Origin: Agriotes lineatus
Taxonomy: Eukaryota > Arthropoda > Insecta > Coleoptera > Elateridae
Reading direction: 5' to 3'
NCBI GenBank assembly: GCA_940337035.1
Contig: OW679200.1
Location: forward strand, 16,697,303-16,761,302
Length of the DNA stretch: 64,000 nucleotides
Position numbers and translations under genes: made by a program. Under the pieces are notes generated by a model that was not told where the DNA came from, did no database searches, and saw only the letters and a list, made by a program, of their open reading frames with translations. Below are positions 1 to 13,147 of this stretch, in pieces. Position 1 is the stretch's first letter, and every line of letters starts with the position of its first letter.

Positions 1-1060
1 TCATCAACGTTCGGTTTACAACCTCCGGCACAGAATGTCTGCCTGTCGTTTGCCTCATTTTGAACTCGTGTCACTTGTAACCCGTTCGCTAACATAGCTT
101 GTCGAAATACTAGACCAGGTAACTGTCAGTGATTAAAGTTGTTTTAATCACGCACTGTGCATGTATATTTGCATATCCTGCTATATATATTGTGATGATA
201 TGAATACAGGATTAAGGGATTACAGTAGTTGGATATTATAGGGATCAATTTGAATATGAATTGGGTATTTGAATAATTGGTATGTAATTAGAAAAGAAAA
301 TAGAATTTATAATTTAATAATATGAGGCTAATTGAGAAACAGAAGGATTTGAAATTGGAAAATAATGACAAATACTTAATCGAGATACGTATTTTACACA
401 GCAAACTTATTCGACAAAATTTATAGGCAGTTGCGTAATATGCCTGTAACACCGTTATTAGAATGTTAGTCCCATATTAACTTTTTGGACTTTTTAGATA
501 TTCTTAAAAATATAATTTAGCGATTTCTCTTCTTATTAGAAACGTTTTAAATAAACGTTGTTGATTTTATTACAGATTGAAATTTTTATCAAACAATTAT
601 AAACAGTTACTAAAAACAGAAAATATTATATTTAAAATAGCATTTTCGGTTATCAGATTTTAGCTAAAGGTCACACGATGTTAGAAGAAAAGTATATATA
701 AATTCTTTAGCCAATCGATTAAACTATCTGATTTATAGATAAGACATAGATAGGCTCGCATACTCGCAAACTGACAGACAGAAGATACTTCTACAACCAC
801 TTTCCCTGAATGAGATGATAATTAAACCAAGAAGTTGTAATTTCATGTCCATTCACTAAAAAATACGATAAACATGGATTAAAAATAATCAAAAAAGAAA
901 TAGTTCGAAAAAGTTTTGGAAATAAAATGAAGACATAACAATGCACATTTTCCTTAGGAGCGCAGATTCAATTCTTAGAAACTGCACTTCGTGCAAATTA
1001 ATGCAATTCCTATTATCCGATGTTTTGTTTGGCTGGTATACATTTTAATACGAAGGCTGA
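1..1060. other. AT-rich DNA, no gene recognised
   Basis: I see no coding exon, RNA gene or repeat boundary here. Frames are short and broken on both strands. Confidence 0.5.
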
Positions 1061-1065
1061 ACCAT

Positions 1066-1140
1066 ATAATCAATAAAGACAGACTGAAGAATTGGTCCAG
1101 AATGGATAGTTTAAAGTGGGAAACGAAAACTTGTCCCATA
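1066..1140 (+). repeat. Fragment of dispersed repeat family R1
   Basis: The stretch ATCAATAAAGACAGACTGAA followed by GAATTGGTCCAGAATGGA matches, with gaps, the repeat near 43996-44040 (ATCAATAAAAACTGAAGAAT then TTGTCCAGGATGGGTGG) and the one split by a hAT element near 46.6/47.5 kb. Only the front part of the unit is recognisable. The family has no protein that I recognise; its later part, seen in the other copies, can form a hairpin. Confidence 0.5.
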
Positions 1141-3766
1141 GCAAACTGAAATTGAGAAAATGAATGATATCTCATTGCTATTGAGCTAACTGACAATAAG
1201 GGATAACAAAAGCAAGTTATAAAAATAACGCACCCCAACCACAGCATTACAATAACGAAGGGGCTGCTAAAAGTATCATAATAATTTTAGTCCACAACGG
1301 TGGGGCTTGGTGTGTAGCAATACAATTTGGCCGCCAACATGGAGGCTTTTAAAATTCGATAGTTTTGTTCCCAACGTGGGGTTTCTTAAAAAAACCACTA
1401 CAAGGGGAGACTGGAAATTGAGCCGCCAAGTGGATTGGCCACTCAGCCTACAAGAAACGTGTAAAGTAGTAGAAGTACGTCTAAATGTTGTAGAAAATGT
1501 ACATGTGCGCAAAGAAAAGTGGAAAATTAAACACAGATACATAAACACACATAATGGGCATCGTACCTATAAAAAATTAACTAATGGAAAGCAAAAGAAC
1601 AGTTCAATTATCCTACTCAATTTATCTAAATAATGTGGTATGGAAATGAAGAATTACCAAGCCATAAAATATTTTGATCCATTATACCCCTTTCTTCAAC
1701 GATAAGAACCCATAGTAATATTTTTATAGACAAGTGTTGAATCAATTTACCAAAATCATCCACAAGAGCAACAGTGCAATAGGTATAAATGACCACATTT
1801 ATATAACGGATATCAGAAGTCATTTGTAGAGATTAGCTTTAGAACACTCAAGGAGTTTTACCAATCGTTCATTAAGAAAATGTAAAATCAAATATCTGAT
1901 CTTGATCTATACTAGATTGGGAAGTACAGGGCAACGAGAAAAACTACGATTGAATCCCAAAAAGTCAGAAATCATTAAGTAGGTACTAAAACCGAAAATT
2001 CTATATTTACTTGGTTCAAGTTTCCATCTAAGATGTTCTAATACTCTGTTAAATAAATAGCTTGGTGTATTCCCATGATTGTAGGTAATATACTTCTACC
2101 TTCTATTAACCTGGGTTCAATATTAATTTTCTGTAAAACGATGCGACATTTTTAGATGCTTTTACCTAATTACCAGTTAGTTTGCATTGTAGGTGCAAAC
2201 AGTGTTCATAAATGAACATTAATTACCGTTACTATAATAAACTGCATTAACAGTGAAATGAAGTTGATGCATGCAATTTTCCTGATTTAATTACTGCCAG
2301 TGGTCGTAAAGGGAGAACAAAGAACATTTTTTTATAGTACGATTAATTGCTTTATATTGTAGCTTTTGATATTAAAACTTGATATGACTTGTGAATAATT
2401 CTAACCTGTCATATGACAGTTAAGGTCATTAATCGATTAAAATAACAAAAATGCATGGCTAAAGGATTTAGATTTAGTTTTTTGTGGTGCCAATAGTACG
2501 TGATTTTATACCACCAAAATATAAGTATGTGCTGGAGGGAAAGGTAAATGAATATCCGACCTATTGCCAACAGTCTAGTGATTATGGAGTGCACAAATTG
2601 TCAGAAATGGTAGTTTTAATTGGCTGAATTAACTATTTCGAATATAACACAGCATGAATATATTGTTGTTTTAAAGGGTGATACTATAGTCTGGTTTTGA
2701 CACACTTGGTTTTTCAATTGTAGAAAGACGTTATATATTAGATTCAGTTATATATCCCCATAACCTCGCGAACTGTGAACTATATCTCAACTGCGAGGGA
2801 TATTTTGATGGACTGCTTTACATCGATGCTTCTTAACATGACAGTACGATAAGATAGTGTGCAATAATAAGACATTTATGACACGGCTTATAGGCGTTCA
2901 AACTCTACATCGCTCATCATTTTACCATTTAAATCAGCCGATTGTTCTGAACCACTCAACGGGTGCTCTGATTAGAAGTTAGAAATAATGCGCGTTGTGC
3001 AAAGACTGAAATCATCTCGAAATCGAGGCATGTGCTTCCGCGGTTGAATGATTGGCTGAGATGTCGCTGAGTGCCTCTCTGTAGCAAACTTCTGGGTCCG
3101 CGGTGTAAATTCGGAATACCTAATTTGCAGGCTCCGCACTTTCCAGTCCACTAATCTTGCCCTCTCAGTTTGAAAATATAAGCAACCCTTTCGACAGGAC
3201 AGAAACTTTCTATATCAATTCGAAAATGCAACTAACAGGTAAATTCTTCTTATAGGAAAAGCGTGTTAAAAGAACAAATTATAATCGTGATTGCTGAAAT
3301 CATAAACCCTGAGAAAGCAAGGCAAAATAAATGATTAAGCAATCAAGAATTCAAATGGCGACTATACTCCGCCAAAGATTGCCAGAGCAGAGAGGGCTGT
3401 TAAAAAGAGTCACTACCTCAGTAGCAGAGAGAGTTCAATAAGAAAGTTTAGGTAACATGTAAATGGGAGAATAATATATACGCATTCATACCAACAACAA
3501 ATATGAGCTCTGTGTAAAACATCAATGCCTATCGGAAAAATCCAGGCCAAATAAAGGACGAGAACAATCGGCTTGCCACATGTACTGCTAATATTGCTGA
3601 TATTTGGTGAAGTAAGGTAAATAAAAGATCTGTTTGCGAGTTTCGGTACTGCTGGTCCACGGGGGTTTATGAAAGCACCTTGAGTAATAGAAATAGTTAT
3701 AGAAAACAACATTTATCTAATTAAACATAATTTACTAACGATCACAGACACACATATATGTACATA
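1141..3766. other. AT-rich DNA, no gene recognised
   Basis: A pair of overlapping frames at 1276-1633 (108 codons on +, 90 on -) has no recognisable domain and ends in low-complexity residues; I treat both as chance. A frame at 3413-3712 (-) is also unremarkable. Confidence 0.45.
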
Positions 3767-3979
3767 AAGTAAGGACAAGAAATCAGACGACGTGCACCAC
3801 CAAGCAAATTTTAGTGACGTCATAAATACCACCATTAGATTTACAAAACCGATATGTATTTTCTTCTTTACAGCTCATTTTAAATCATGCGTTTGGTTTA
3901 AGCTTAATCAATTACTATACTATGTTTATGACGTCATTACTCTTGATGACGTTTGTCGTCTGATTTCTTGTCCCTACTT
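3767..3979. mobile_element. 213-bp MITE, Tc1/mariner type (TA target)
   Basis: The left end AAGTAAGGACAAGAAATCAG and the reverse complement of the right end (AAGTAGGGACAAGAAATCAG) match over 25 bp with one difference, extending to GACGAC. TA dinucleotides flank it at 3765-3766 and 3980-3981, the target preference of Tc1/mariner transposases. The interior carries no transposase, so it is non-autonomous. It contains TGACGTCA octamers near each inner end of the inverted repeat plus a third GACGT motif; these equal the CRE/ATF consensus, but any regulatory role is inference. Terminal repeats and TA flank are seen directly; the superfamily call rests on the TA. Confidence 0.75.
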
Positions 3980-6019
3980 TAGATTTAGCAAGATATACAA
4001 ATCACCATATAGAGTGCTCGATTAAAAGAACAGTTACGTGTCCTAATATTTTAACAGGCTATGTACGAGCGGATTAAAAGTGACGTGTGTTCGACGCGTG
4101 ACAGATGTAGATACGGAGTGCCGAAGGTTGCAAACCGAATGATTGGAACGGACGAACGAGATGCTGGTCCTTCCGTGTATGTCTTTATACAGCTTCACCA
4201 ACTGCGCAGCTGGAGGGTTCTTTATTGCTCGTCGGTGGCTTTGTAGACCCTGCGTTTTCTCGAAAGTGTAATTAACCGTTGTGTTCCAGTTCTCGTGCAA
4301 GAGATCTGAAATTGATTAATTAGGTTTCCATTGCTTTTTGGTGCCGGATCTTTTCTAGTTCGCGGACGGCGTAATCTTTCCGAGATCGGAGTCTTAAAGC
4401 TCGTACCTTTTACACTCGAACTGTCGATGCAATATGTCGCTTGCGATAATAATTACAGTTCACGACAGTAATTACTTGCGCGTAGCGTAGCATCTAAAAT
4501 TAGTTACTCGTACAGATCGTCATTCTGAAATTTATATTTTTATGATCCCCTGCACCGCTTTTGTAGGTGTTTCGCACGGTGGTGGATGCTGCACGTGACT
4601 ATATATTCGCACACGAGGGACTTTTACCATTTCATCATTAATCTTAATAAGCCAAAAATGCATAGTAAAGGTTGTATCAGTTGTTTAAACACTCTGAGGT
4701 AATAGAACAGTAGTACCGAATGAAATACCTAACCAACTAAGGTAACGATCGAGGAAGATCGATGCAAGGCCTGCATTATTCCAGACTCCAATAACCATTT
4801 TATTGCACAAAGAAACCGTGAAAATAAAATTCTGCTACATGTACTTAATATCGATACATTACACAAGAGCAGCCGTTCGAAGTTAATGCACATACATATG
4901 AGTTGATTGAAATTACTTCAGGAATGTAATATATCTATGTATCCTTGCCTTGTAGATTACGGAATTGTCTTTGAACCTGGGATTCGATAAAACTATGAAA
5001 TCGACTAAAATTAACCTGAGTACGATTATTCTGTGCATCAGAAAGATGGATTCTTTCTTAAACGAATTAGCCATTCGTGAAGTGATACATATAATTATTA
5101 CCCAACGAATACTCAAATATTGGACACATAAGTAGACGTAGGGAAGACCTGGTGCTGTTGGTAACTGGGGAAAAATTGGACGGTCGTTTTCCACGTCGAT
5201 CGAAGAATGTGGAGAAAGGAAATTTCAGTTCACGACTTAACTTACTATCGGAATCATTGACAAAAACTAATTACAACGATAGTTATTTCATCTCTGACAA
5301 TAGGTACGAAATTAGGAATATATGTTCATTATTCTTATCTTTATTTGATAACCCTCAGTGCTCTTATGGCGTTTTTTTAAATCCATACATGTTAATACAC
5401 ACTTGCCTGCAACTTATTACTGAAGAATACGTTTCACATCAAGATTGTGAAATACATATAAAGCAACAGAGACAGAACACATATTTAAAAAAATAAATTA
5501 AACCAGAATTTGCATCCCGAGGAATCGCTTCGCATATAAGTAGTCATTTCATGATGTTGAAAATGTTGGTTTTAGAAATCACATATTCCCTATATAAGCC
5601 TAGGCAGGTCTTTGACAATATTTTACATAAATTTGCCTGTAATAAGTGACAGTCATAGGGTCTTCCTTTAATTTTACCAAATGATTTGGTATTTCATTTA
5701 TATCCTGCGGAATAAAAAATAAATCTTTTAATGGTCTGGGTGAGATTAAAAACTGACACCGTCACTGCCTTTTTGTCAACGTGGAGAGTGCTTTAAAACG
5801 TTTCCATCTTCATACTGTCTAATGGGTATTTTGTAACCCTACAAATATTTTAGAGATTGTGTGTCTTCTTCCAGCAAGCTCAAGTTACCGCGTAAACAAG
5901 AGTCTGACAGCTCCAGGGTAGCAAAGAGGGTATGTGTGGTTTAAGTATTATCATTCCGTGCAATGTGGCAGTCATTTTAAAAATATTGGCCTCCCTTCAA
6001 GGCATGTTTAACGCCGTTG
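3980..6019. other. No gene recognised
   Basis: Slightly GC-richer at 4050-4480, but frames there (61-85 codons) show no known domain. A 114-codon frame at 5152-5496 lacks recognisable motifs. Nothing supportable. Confidence 0.45.
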
Positions 6020-6480
6020 GATTTAATAATGGTTCTTATGCCGAATTCTACCAATCTGAAATTCCGTTTCATGTTTAGTTGCGGTGCAGTGGAATTTTAT
6101 TTCGACTCCTGCTCGAATATTTCGAAGAACTTGCATCATCCCGCCACCAATTCGCAATCATCCTGTATAGAAATTTGAAGAACTGTCCACTTTTATTTCT
6201 ACAATCCTGGGGCGCACACTTCTTGAGCCCCAGGTTTTCGACATGTCAAGCTGCTAGAACCCGCTTTCGCCGTCTAATTCTTTTTTAACGTGTTGTGACT
6301 TTCCTGGTTATTGCTGCATTTTGAGCTAAGTCGGGCATGTTCTGATAGTAAGCAGTGCGTGTTGTGAATTGCACTCATTATGAATATGTGATAAGTGGAG
6401 CATCTGGTATAATATTTAAAAATTGGCCTTTTAGGCGTACTCGAGTTTTGAGTGCATCTCTATTAGAAGAACAGTCACGC
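6020..6480 (+). repeat. Dispersed repeat family R2, copy A
   Basis: This copy shares ordered blocks with 25994-26420 and 30618-31030: a block around ATCTGAAATTCCG, then a block resembling GTGCAGTGGAATTTTAT, then CTTGAGCCCCAGG, then CATTTTGAGCTA, and a final block near GTGCGTGTTGTGAATTG that matches GCATGCTGTAAATTACCG in copy B. Divergence is high, so the family is old. Short frames across it (for example 6079-6288) are not conserved between copies and are not taken as genes. It could be a LINE 3' UTR or a non-autonomous DNA element. Confidence 0.5.
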
Positions 6481-9400
6481 CTTTAACGAACAGGATCCCA
6501 ACATTGTGGAATTGTACCACGAGCAAACATCTGGCCTACCGCACGGCATGACATGTTCTCAAGGATTGTTTTGGTGCACATTGTTTGTTCCAGTTCTAGC
6601 CTTCAGATGGGGCCCGATTTATTGTATTTCGTGTTATTTTAATGCCTTGAAGCTGAGGATATTCCCTATAGCCGAGAAGATTCTTCCCGGTGGGAACCCC
6701 ACTCCCTCCCACAGATTGTTCACGTGGCGCCTAACATAAATTAAACGCCAGGGAATATTTTTTCCGCCTATAAGCTCCCTCTCTTTTCACTGAACTAATT
6801 CAAAGACGTTTCCGGTCTTGTTGTGGGTCGTAAACACGTTTTCACCTGTAGCAAATCATTAAGGCGTCTAATTGCCGTAATTATAACAGAAGTTCTTTAT
6901 ACTCCCATCCAACAAAAGATAGGAAAAGCGCTGTAAAGTCACTTTAAATACAACATGACGTTGGGTAAATTTGTTTCAAAGATCTTCCACATGTCGCTGA
7001 TATAGTCTTGGATGCGTTTTTGCAAGAACAAATTTCTGAATAGTTCAAATTCTCTCTCAAACGCTAATACTTAACTGCTTTGTACTAGAGTATAAGAAAA
7101 ACCCTCGATAATTGATAAGTTTCGCATTAGCTGCAATTCCACAGTGGAGACACTGTGTAGAATATGCTGCTTATACTAGGTTTTATAATGTAAATGCATC
7201 TACCGATCGTGGTCCTTAGTTATCAAGAATTGACTAAAAAGGGTAAGTTGGAGAAGTACATCTACTCTCACTTGTACTACGGTTTACATTTCAATTAGTC
7301 TTTTCTAATACTAATGGTGTGTCGTTTTATTATCCTGCACAATAGTCAACTGGGCATCCCTGACTATCATTGACCAAGTCATAATTATGCAATACCTTCA
7401 GTCAAAAAGATAGATATTTGATATGTTTATGTGTATACGAAGTACTTATAATGGGATTAGAGTTGATCACAAGAGCTACTTCTAGCGCGTCTACAAATAG
7501 AGATAATAAGAACAAATGACACAAAATTTTAAGTTTGAGAAATCCCGGTAACAATAGCAAGCGACATAAAACTAATTTCCTCGCACTTTGGAGAATTGGA
7601 CAAACCTGTCTGCCTATTCAATTATTTGCATTTCCTGTACCTAAGTAGATATTACAGCAATTTCCTATTCGTCTGAGTTCAACTCGCAGTGTCTACAAAA
7701 AGCGCAGACGTCTAATGTAATATCAAACCCTATTAAAAGTTAAAATGAAATTCTTTAAAGTTATTTGAGATTAAAAAGTTAGTTTGTTCCTGTTGCGACA
7801 AAAATGTATTCTCTCGCATATCGGCGTCATTAAAACTTCTGCTCGACGAACAGGTGCGTTATGCGCTGCATCTATATGATATACGTCAGATGTTAAATTG
7901 CTTTTCAACCTAATTCTACAGGGAAGCGATTACAAAAGCCACCATAGAAATTGCTTTTCATATATGCATTTAGTTGGAAACTATTCCTCGCATATTATAA
8001 TGCCGAAGACAAAATTTCACATTGAGCAAGGTATCTCTTTTCCAAAGTTTTAAAGTTGTTATTTTACATGAAGGTAAAGATAAATAAAGAGTAAGTTTGA
8101 AGGAAAATTAAACGAATTGTGGAACAGGATGGAACCGAAACTTTAGAAGAATATATAACCGACCTCTTATGATACCACATATTAACTATGTTGCCTCGCC
8201 TGGTTGAAAATATATCTAATATCAAGCGCTTTTGACTGTTTTAATTTCGCTCAGAGAAAGAATGTAAAGTGGGTCATTGAATAGGGATGTTGGTTACACA
8301 CAAACTATATTATGGGCTTCTAGCTTACATTTACAAAACATTGTCAAATTTCGTTGATATGAACTTCAAAAATACAGAACATTACTAACTTCAAAGGCAA
8401 ATTAAATTCCTGTAGGTTAGTAAACGTTCCATATTTTTGTATACCGTACATAAAAATTTAATGCATATTTTAAACCTATATGCTATATATGGCTAGAAGA
8501 CCTAGTGACCGTCAAAAGTGAAAAAATAATAAAGGTATAATAGACAGAAATGGATATCAACTAAATATTTACTTAATAACAAGTAAATAAACAATTCCAT
8601 AAGAGAAAACTATACAACACGTATATTAAAATGACAGAGATATATAAGTATGATGCAAAGCAATACCCAAGACCACCAACTATGACATCTTTCCAGGACT
8701 GGAATCAGTGGAAAAACTACACTAACGAGAAACATTTTTCTTTAATGCTTTCATACTTGCTTGTATTGCAACTTCTGCTACTAGATACTGTTACGCTTTT
8801 GCTTAAGAAAAATAAGTTTATCACCACAACAACCTGTTAAACACTGCTGTTTCTACGGTATTTTTGGGTAGTAAGTAACAACATATGCTTAATTTAATTG
8901 CTTCCTACATTAACCGCAATATCAGATTGAGATTTCTCTAGCTTTGATGGGTTGCAAATAAAAAACGGCGAATCTCTGTGATGGAAAAACTTAAAATTTA
9001 GTATTTAAATCGCTCTCGAGTCCGCCCAAAGTGATCCTAGAGTCTAGTACATGCATACTTCTCATAACCGGAAAAAACTCTAAAAGCGTTACGTGCATAT
9101 ATTTAGCTAATCGTGATTGGCTAGAAATACAAACAAAGCCACTCGGCGTCGCCATTAGATGCTCTAATTACAGAAACCGCCGCTCCACCTTGCAGCGCCG
9201 AGTTGAAGATTCCTTGACGAAGCCAGTACCTATGTCTGCATGCATATCCTGAATGCGCTCAACGTGCAGCTAGCAAATCGAATTTACTTTTTGTATTGCG
9301 TACATTATAAATATATTTTTGTAATTAAATGTTGAATTTGTAATTTTGACATATATCAAGTCGAACGATAGACATAATCGTAATGAAAGTGTTTTTGATC

Positions 9401-12400
9401 TATTTATTTGGGAGCAATAATTAAACTCTGGCTACTATAATTTACTAAAATTATTCAGACCAGGGTATACGTTACAGTAAGGTGTACGACTAAAACTTTA
9501 TGAGTAATGGCTGTGTAACTGACACTCTAGGCTGCCACACGTTTTGTGCAAGGTGAGAACCAAGAAATTCATGAGTTTATAGAGATTCGCTTGACCAACA
9601 ACCAATAGCCTGAATGCACCGAGTAATTATGATTAGTTTGAATATATGAAGGTGTGGTTGAAACGCTGTGATTCGAAGACAACGACGAGCTGATGAGCAG
9701 TGTTGAGTACCCATACGCCATCATGTTTTGATGACGATCTACAAAAATATGTGCCGCGCTAAGAGAGGTGCTGCAATTTATGTGGTAATTATGTTGAAGA
9801 GTAGTATATTTATATACATATGTATGTTAAGAACTTTGATTACATATAATTTTAAAGAAATGCCTCTTCGTTGTCGTTCCTATGGGCTTAAGTTTTCGGA
9901 TAGCCCTCGTATTATATATCAGAGAGTAGAATACAACAACAGTTAGAAACAATTCTTCACATGATACAAAGTTATCCTTAAATTAGTGAAAATAGATTTA
10001 TATAGTTCTATTGGAACGTTTGCGAAACTGAATACTTTAATAAATTACAGTGTCTGATATTGACGTCGAAGAATCGGAATCGGACCACTACTTGAGTGAA
10101 TGGAAAAAGTTACGACCTTTTTTGTCTGCGAGATGGTTTCTTAAGGGCTACTACATGGCATCTACTAAGTGGCTTTTGTGTTCGCCAGCTTGATACATAT
10201 AAAAGTAGGCCTCAGTTTTTTATGCATAGGATGAAAGACGTCGTAATAAAAGTCGAGTGATTTTAGGTAGGGATTAGGAGGGTCTGCAATGTCAGCCATT
10301 CATTATAACTATTCCTGTGCAAACTAAGGTGAGGTACTTTTACAAAGCCGTATATCGGGATGGCGAAAGCTGGCATTGACTTTTCTGGCTTTCATATGTA
10401 ATTCAATTTCCTTAGCCCCAAGGCGGCGAGATGTATTTTGATGCATTCGAAACGGCGCTTTCCGATTCAGTTATCATGTTGTTTATTGTTAACTGTTATC
10501 TGCCACGTTTATTTGCTGGTCGTGACGTGGCCGTCAGGTCTTCAGGCCAACTGACAACCCTGGCAGCGGGGTTCCACGTTAAATTTAGACAAGTTGAGCG
10601 GGACTGCTCCTGACATAACGGGACTAATTTCCGGTACGCAGGCTGCCTCGGAATTAAATTGTAAATTCAATTCTCCCTGCCTTCTGATGTACTCATTATC
10701 TTGTTTCCTTTAAGTAAGGATATTGGGTACGCAGGCAGACACTAATGGAAACCGTTTGCAAAACTTTCGAATGATGTTACGGCTCGGGTTTCGGGAATTT
10801 CGCGGCGGCGACGTATTTACTTTTCTTACTTTGATTTCCTTTGCAAAGTATCTAACGGTGTTTATTTTTGAATAATCATGGTTAGAGAATTTTCCGAGAC
10901 AAAATTTAATTTAGTTGCGTTAAAAGAGACCACCGAGAGAAAGTTTGGATGCTTCCACCAACTTTATTGCTATATAGAACTACACTGTCAGATGTATAAG
11001 ATCAAGTAGACATACTTTGATTTTCTGTATTACAAATCCTTTTACTGCATTCTTTTGATTTTATAGTAGTAATAGTTTCTATCAATATTACACGGCTTAA
11101 AGCATATTTCAAAAACCGTAAAATAATTATGTTTAGCATTCTAATCTGTACAAGTACTAAAATGACCTGCTGTATACATTTCTTCAACACAGGTAGCAAA
11201 TATGAGCTCCCTGTCGCAATCTCTTGGATAAAAGCCACATCGATGAGTTCCTTTCTAAGGGTTACCCGGACACGTTTGCGCATAATATACACAATAAACA
11301 CGTATAAATTGATTTGTGTTCGTTATTTTCCCTTTTCACCACGTCCATCCCTACCAATGCTACAACGTGTCAAATCAAAAAGCTTTTCTGAATTTATTTC
11401 AGAGGAATCGAATAATTAGTGATTAAAAAAAATGCATAAATACTATCTTTCATTGTTTTCTTCAGGAATGTCAGAGCTGTTCAGACGAGTTTTACCTCTT
11501 ACACCTTTCTTGAGTTGTAAAATAGTATTATTGCAAGTTAACCGGTAGCTATATTCAACACCGTCTTAAAACACATTTTTTATTGGACTTTTTCAACTAT
11601 CCATGCTGACATTCCAATTTTTCACTTGAATAATTTGAGTTAGTTATAAATATATTTGCAAAGAGAACCAGTCTGAGCTAGCAGCTCATCAAGGAAGCTG
11701 CCACAAAGATAAGTCAAGGAACTGCGAGCAAGTTTTGTAAGCTGCCCCAGTTCACAGCACAAGTTGGGGAAATAAAAGCGAAGAGCAGCAAAATAGCAGC
11801 CGATAAGCGACATAGAGCTCGTCGAAGTCAAGTATACATTTCAATTTAGCGATTTGCAACCAGGAAGTCGAAAAAAGCGGCAGCGTTGTCGAGTGACGCG
11901 AAAAAGAGTCCGGATATTGCGCAACCGGTATCTGTTACTCATTACTGCAGGTAGGTAGCTTAATACCTTATTTGGGCTCGTTGAAATAGCGGACAGAGTG
12001 ATTTGATGTGATTGTGTGGTGCGCCAGTGGGGTGATGTAAGCGCCATGAAGTAATAGCATAAACAAGACATCGAAAAAGCTGTCACCTGTATAATCAGTA
12101 TTAATACAAGTGTGTAGTAAATACAGATTTTTGCTTAGTTAATGGTGAAATAAATGCGAACTAGATACAGCTATCTGTTAAATAATTTAGTATGTAGATA
12201 TATTATGGGCAAGCGTATTGTTTTACAAGAAAATATAGCGATTTGTTTTTGATTTACCTAAAAATAGATTGGCTATTCTTTGGGTAAATTTTTAAAGCTA
12301 ATATTTTTAGCTTAATGCAAGTACAGTTCAACTTTTGGTTCATTTCAATAAGTGATTTGCTTAATCACGACTGAAGTAAATAAGGTAAAAGCGATCGCCT

Positions 12401-12640
12401 TCCTATTGAGGTGGCTGGAAATGTGAGAGGGAAAATGTAGGTAATAAGAACGTAGGGGACTCCCTGCCCTGTTGCAAAAGGTATTGCAGCTATGAGGTCC
12501 ACAGGACTCAATGCTATAATGCCCGCATAATACTTTTATTTAAGACGTTCTTCTATTTTTGGATTAATAGTTATTTTCAGTCTTTTGAAAGTACTGTGCG
12601 TGCAATAAGACTAAAAATAGTTAATTAACATTCACGGAAA
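6481..12640. other. Anonymous DNA; GC-richer patch near 10.4-10.8 kb
   Basis: No exon, RNA gene or element end could be supported. The stretch 10430-10820 is richer in G+C and CpG than its surroundings and could be regulatory or a decayed element. A GC-richer block at 11640-11960 holds short open frames on both strands, one on + ending at a GT donor-like CAGGTAGGTAG near 11946, but no domain is recognisable and no acceptor partner is evident. Confidence 0.4.
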
Positions 12641-12745
12641 TGTTATCAAACGCTTAGAATATATTCGTTTAAAATGTTTACGGTACATGTATTCTATTAT
12701 TATATTAATAGCCTACAGGTACATTCAGTACTTTTGTATTATATA
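12641..12745 (+). repeat. 105-bp direct repeat, left copy, flanking a SINE
   Basis: These 105 bases are identical, base for base by eye, to 13043-13147. The two copies bracket exactly the SINE at 12746-13042. The pair looks like a target-site duplication of unusual length, or a tandem duplication into whose junction the SINE inserted. Confidence 0.9.
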
Positions 12746-13042
12746 ATAATAATGGTGAGGCACTGACACCCCATGAAGGAGCTTGGCCTGCAAGGCGGAA
12801 GGTTAGAGCTTCCGTATCCTCGCTCTCACACCCGGCTGTCGCGTGTCAAATTCATGACACGTGGTGATGTGGTGAGCACCACGCATTAGACAACCGCATT
12901 ATTACCCCTTGTTCTTTCGAACGCAGGTTCCCAATTATTTAAAGCGACTGGGTAGGCCGCCCGCCAGGCATCGATCTGGGATTTGAACTCCAGACTTCCG
13001 CGCCGCAGTCCGATGCTCTAACCATCCGAGCCACGCTGGCGT
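12746..13042 (-). mobile_element. tRNA-derived SINE, complete, about 297 bp
   Basis: Read on the minus strand, the 5' part has an RNA polymerase III type 2 promoter. The A box is TGGCTCGGATGG (complement of 13022-13033) and the B box lies in GAGTTCAAATCCC (complement of 12978-12990). The head GCCAGCGTGGCTCGGATGG is tRNA-like, followed by GGTTAGAGCATCGGACTG, typical of tRNA D-arm and anticodon-arm sequence. A tRNA-unrelated body of about 190 bp follows. The 3' end on the minus strand is CACCATTATTATT, an (ATT)n tail of the kind used by LINE-mobilised SINEs. It is non-coding and would depend on a partner LINE for reverse transcription. The flanks are identical 105-bp repeats, implying a recent insertion. 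The tRNA origin is well supported; the source tRNA species is not certain. Confidence 0.88.
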
Positions 13043-13147
13043 TGTTATCAAACGCTTAGAATATATTCGTTTAAAATGTTTACGGTACATGTATTCTATT
13101 ATTATATTAATAGCCTACAGGTACATTCAGTACTTTTGTATTATATA
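13043..13147 (+). repeat. 105-bp direct repeat, right copy
   Basis: Identical to 12641-12745. Copy 1 continues into the SINE (ATT)n tail and copy 2 into CATATACATATG, so the identity stops sharply at base 105 on one side and at the SINE head on the other. Confidence 0.9.

Noticed and set aside
1276..1633. Overlapping frames of 90 and 108 codons on both strands
   Set aside because: No domain, no homologous copy, and mutually overlapping.
11830..11950. Arg/Lys-rich + frame ending at a donor-like CAG|GTAGGTAG
   Set aside because: Only about 45 codons, no start or acceptor and no known domain.
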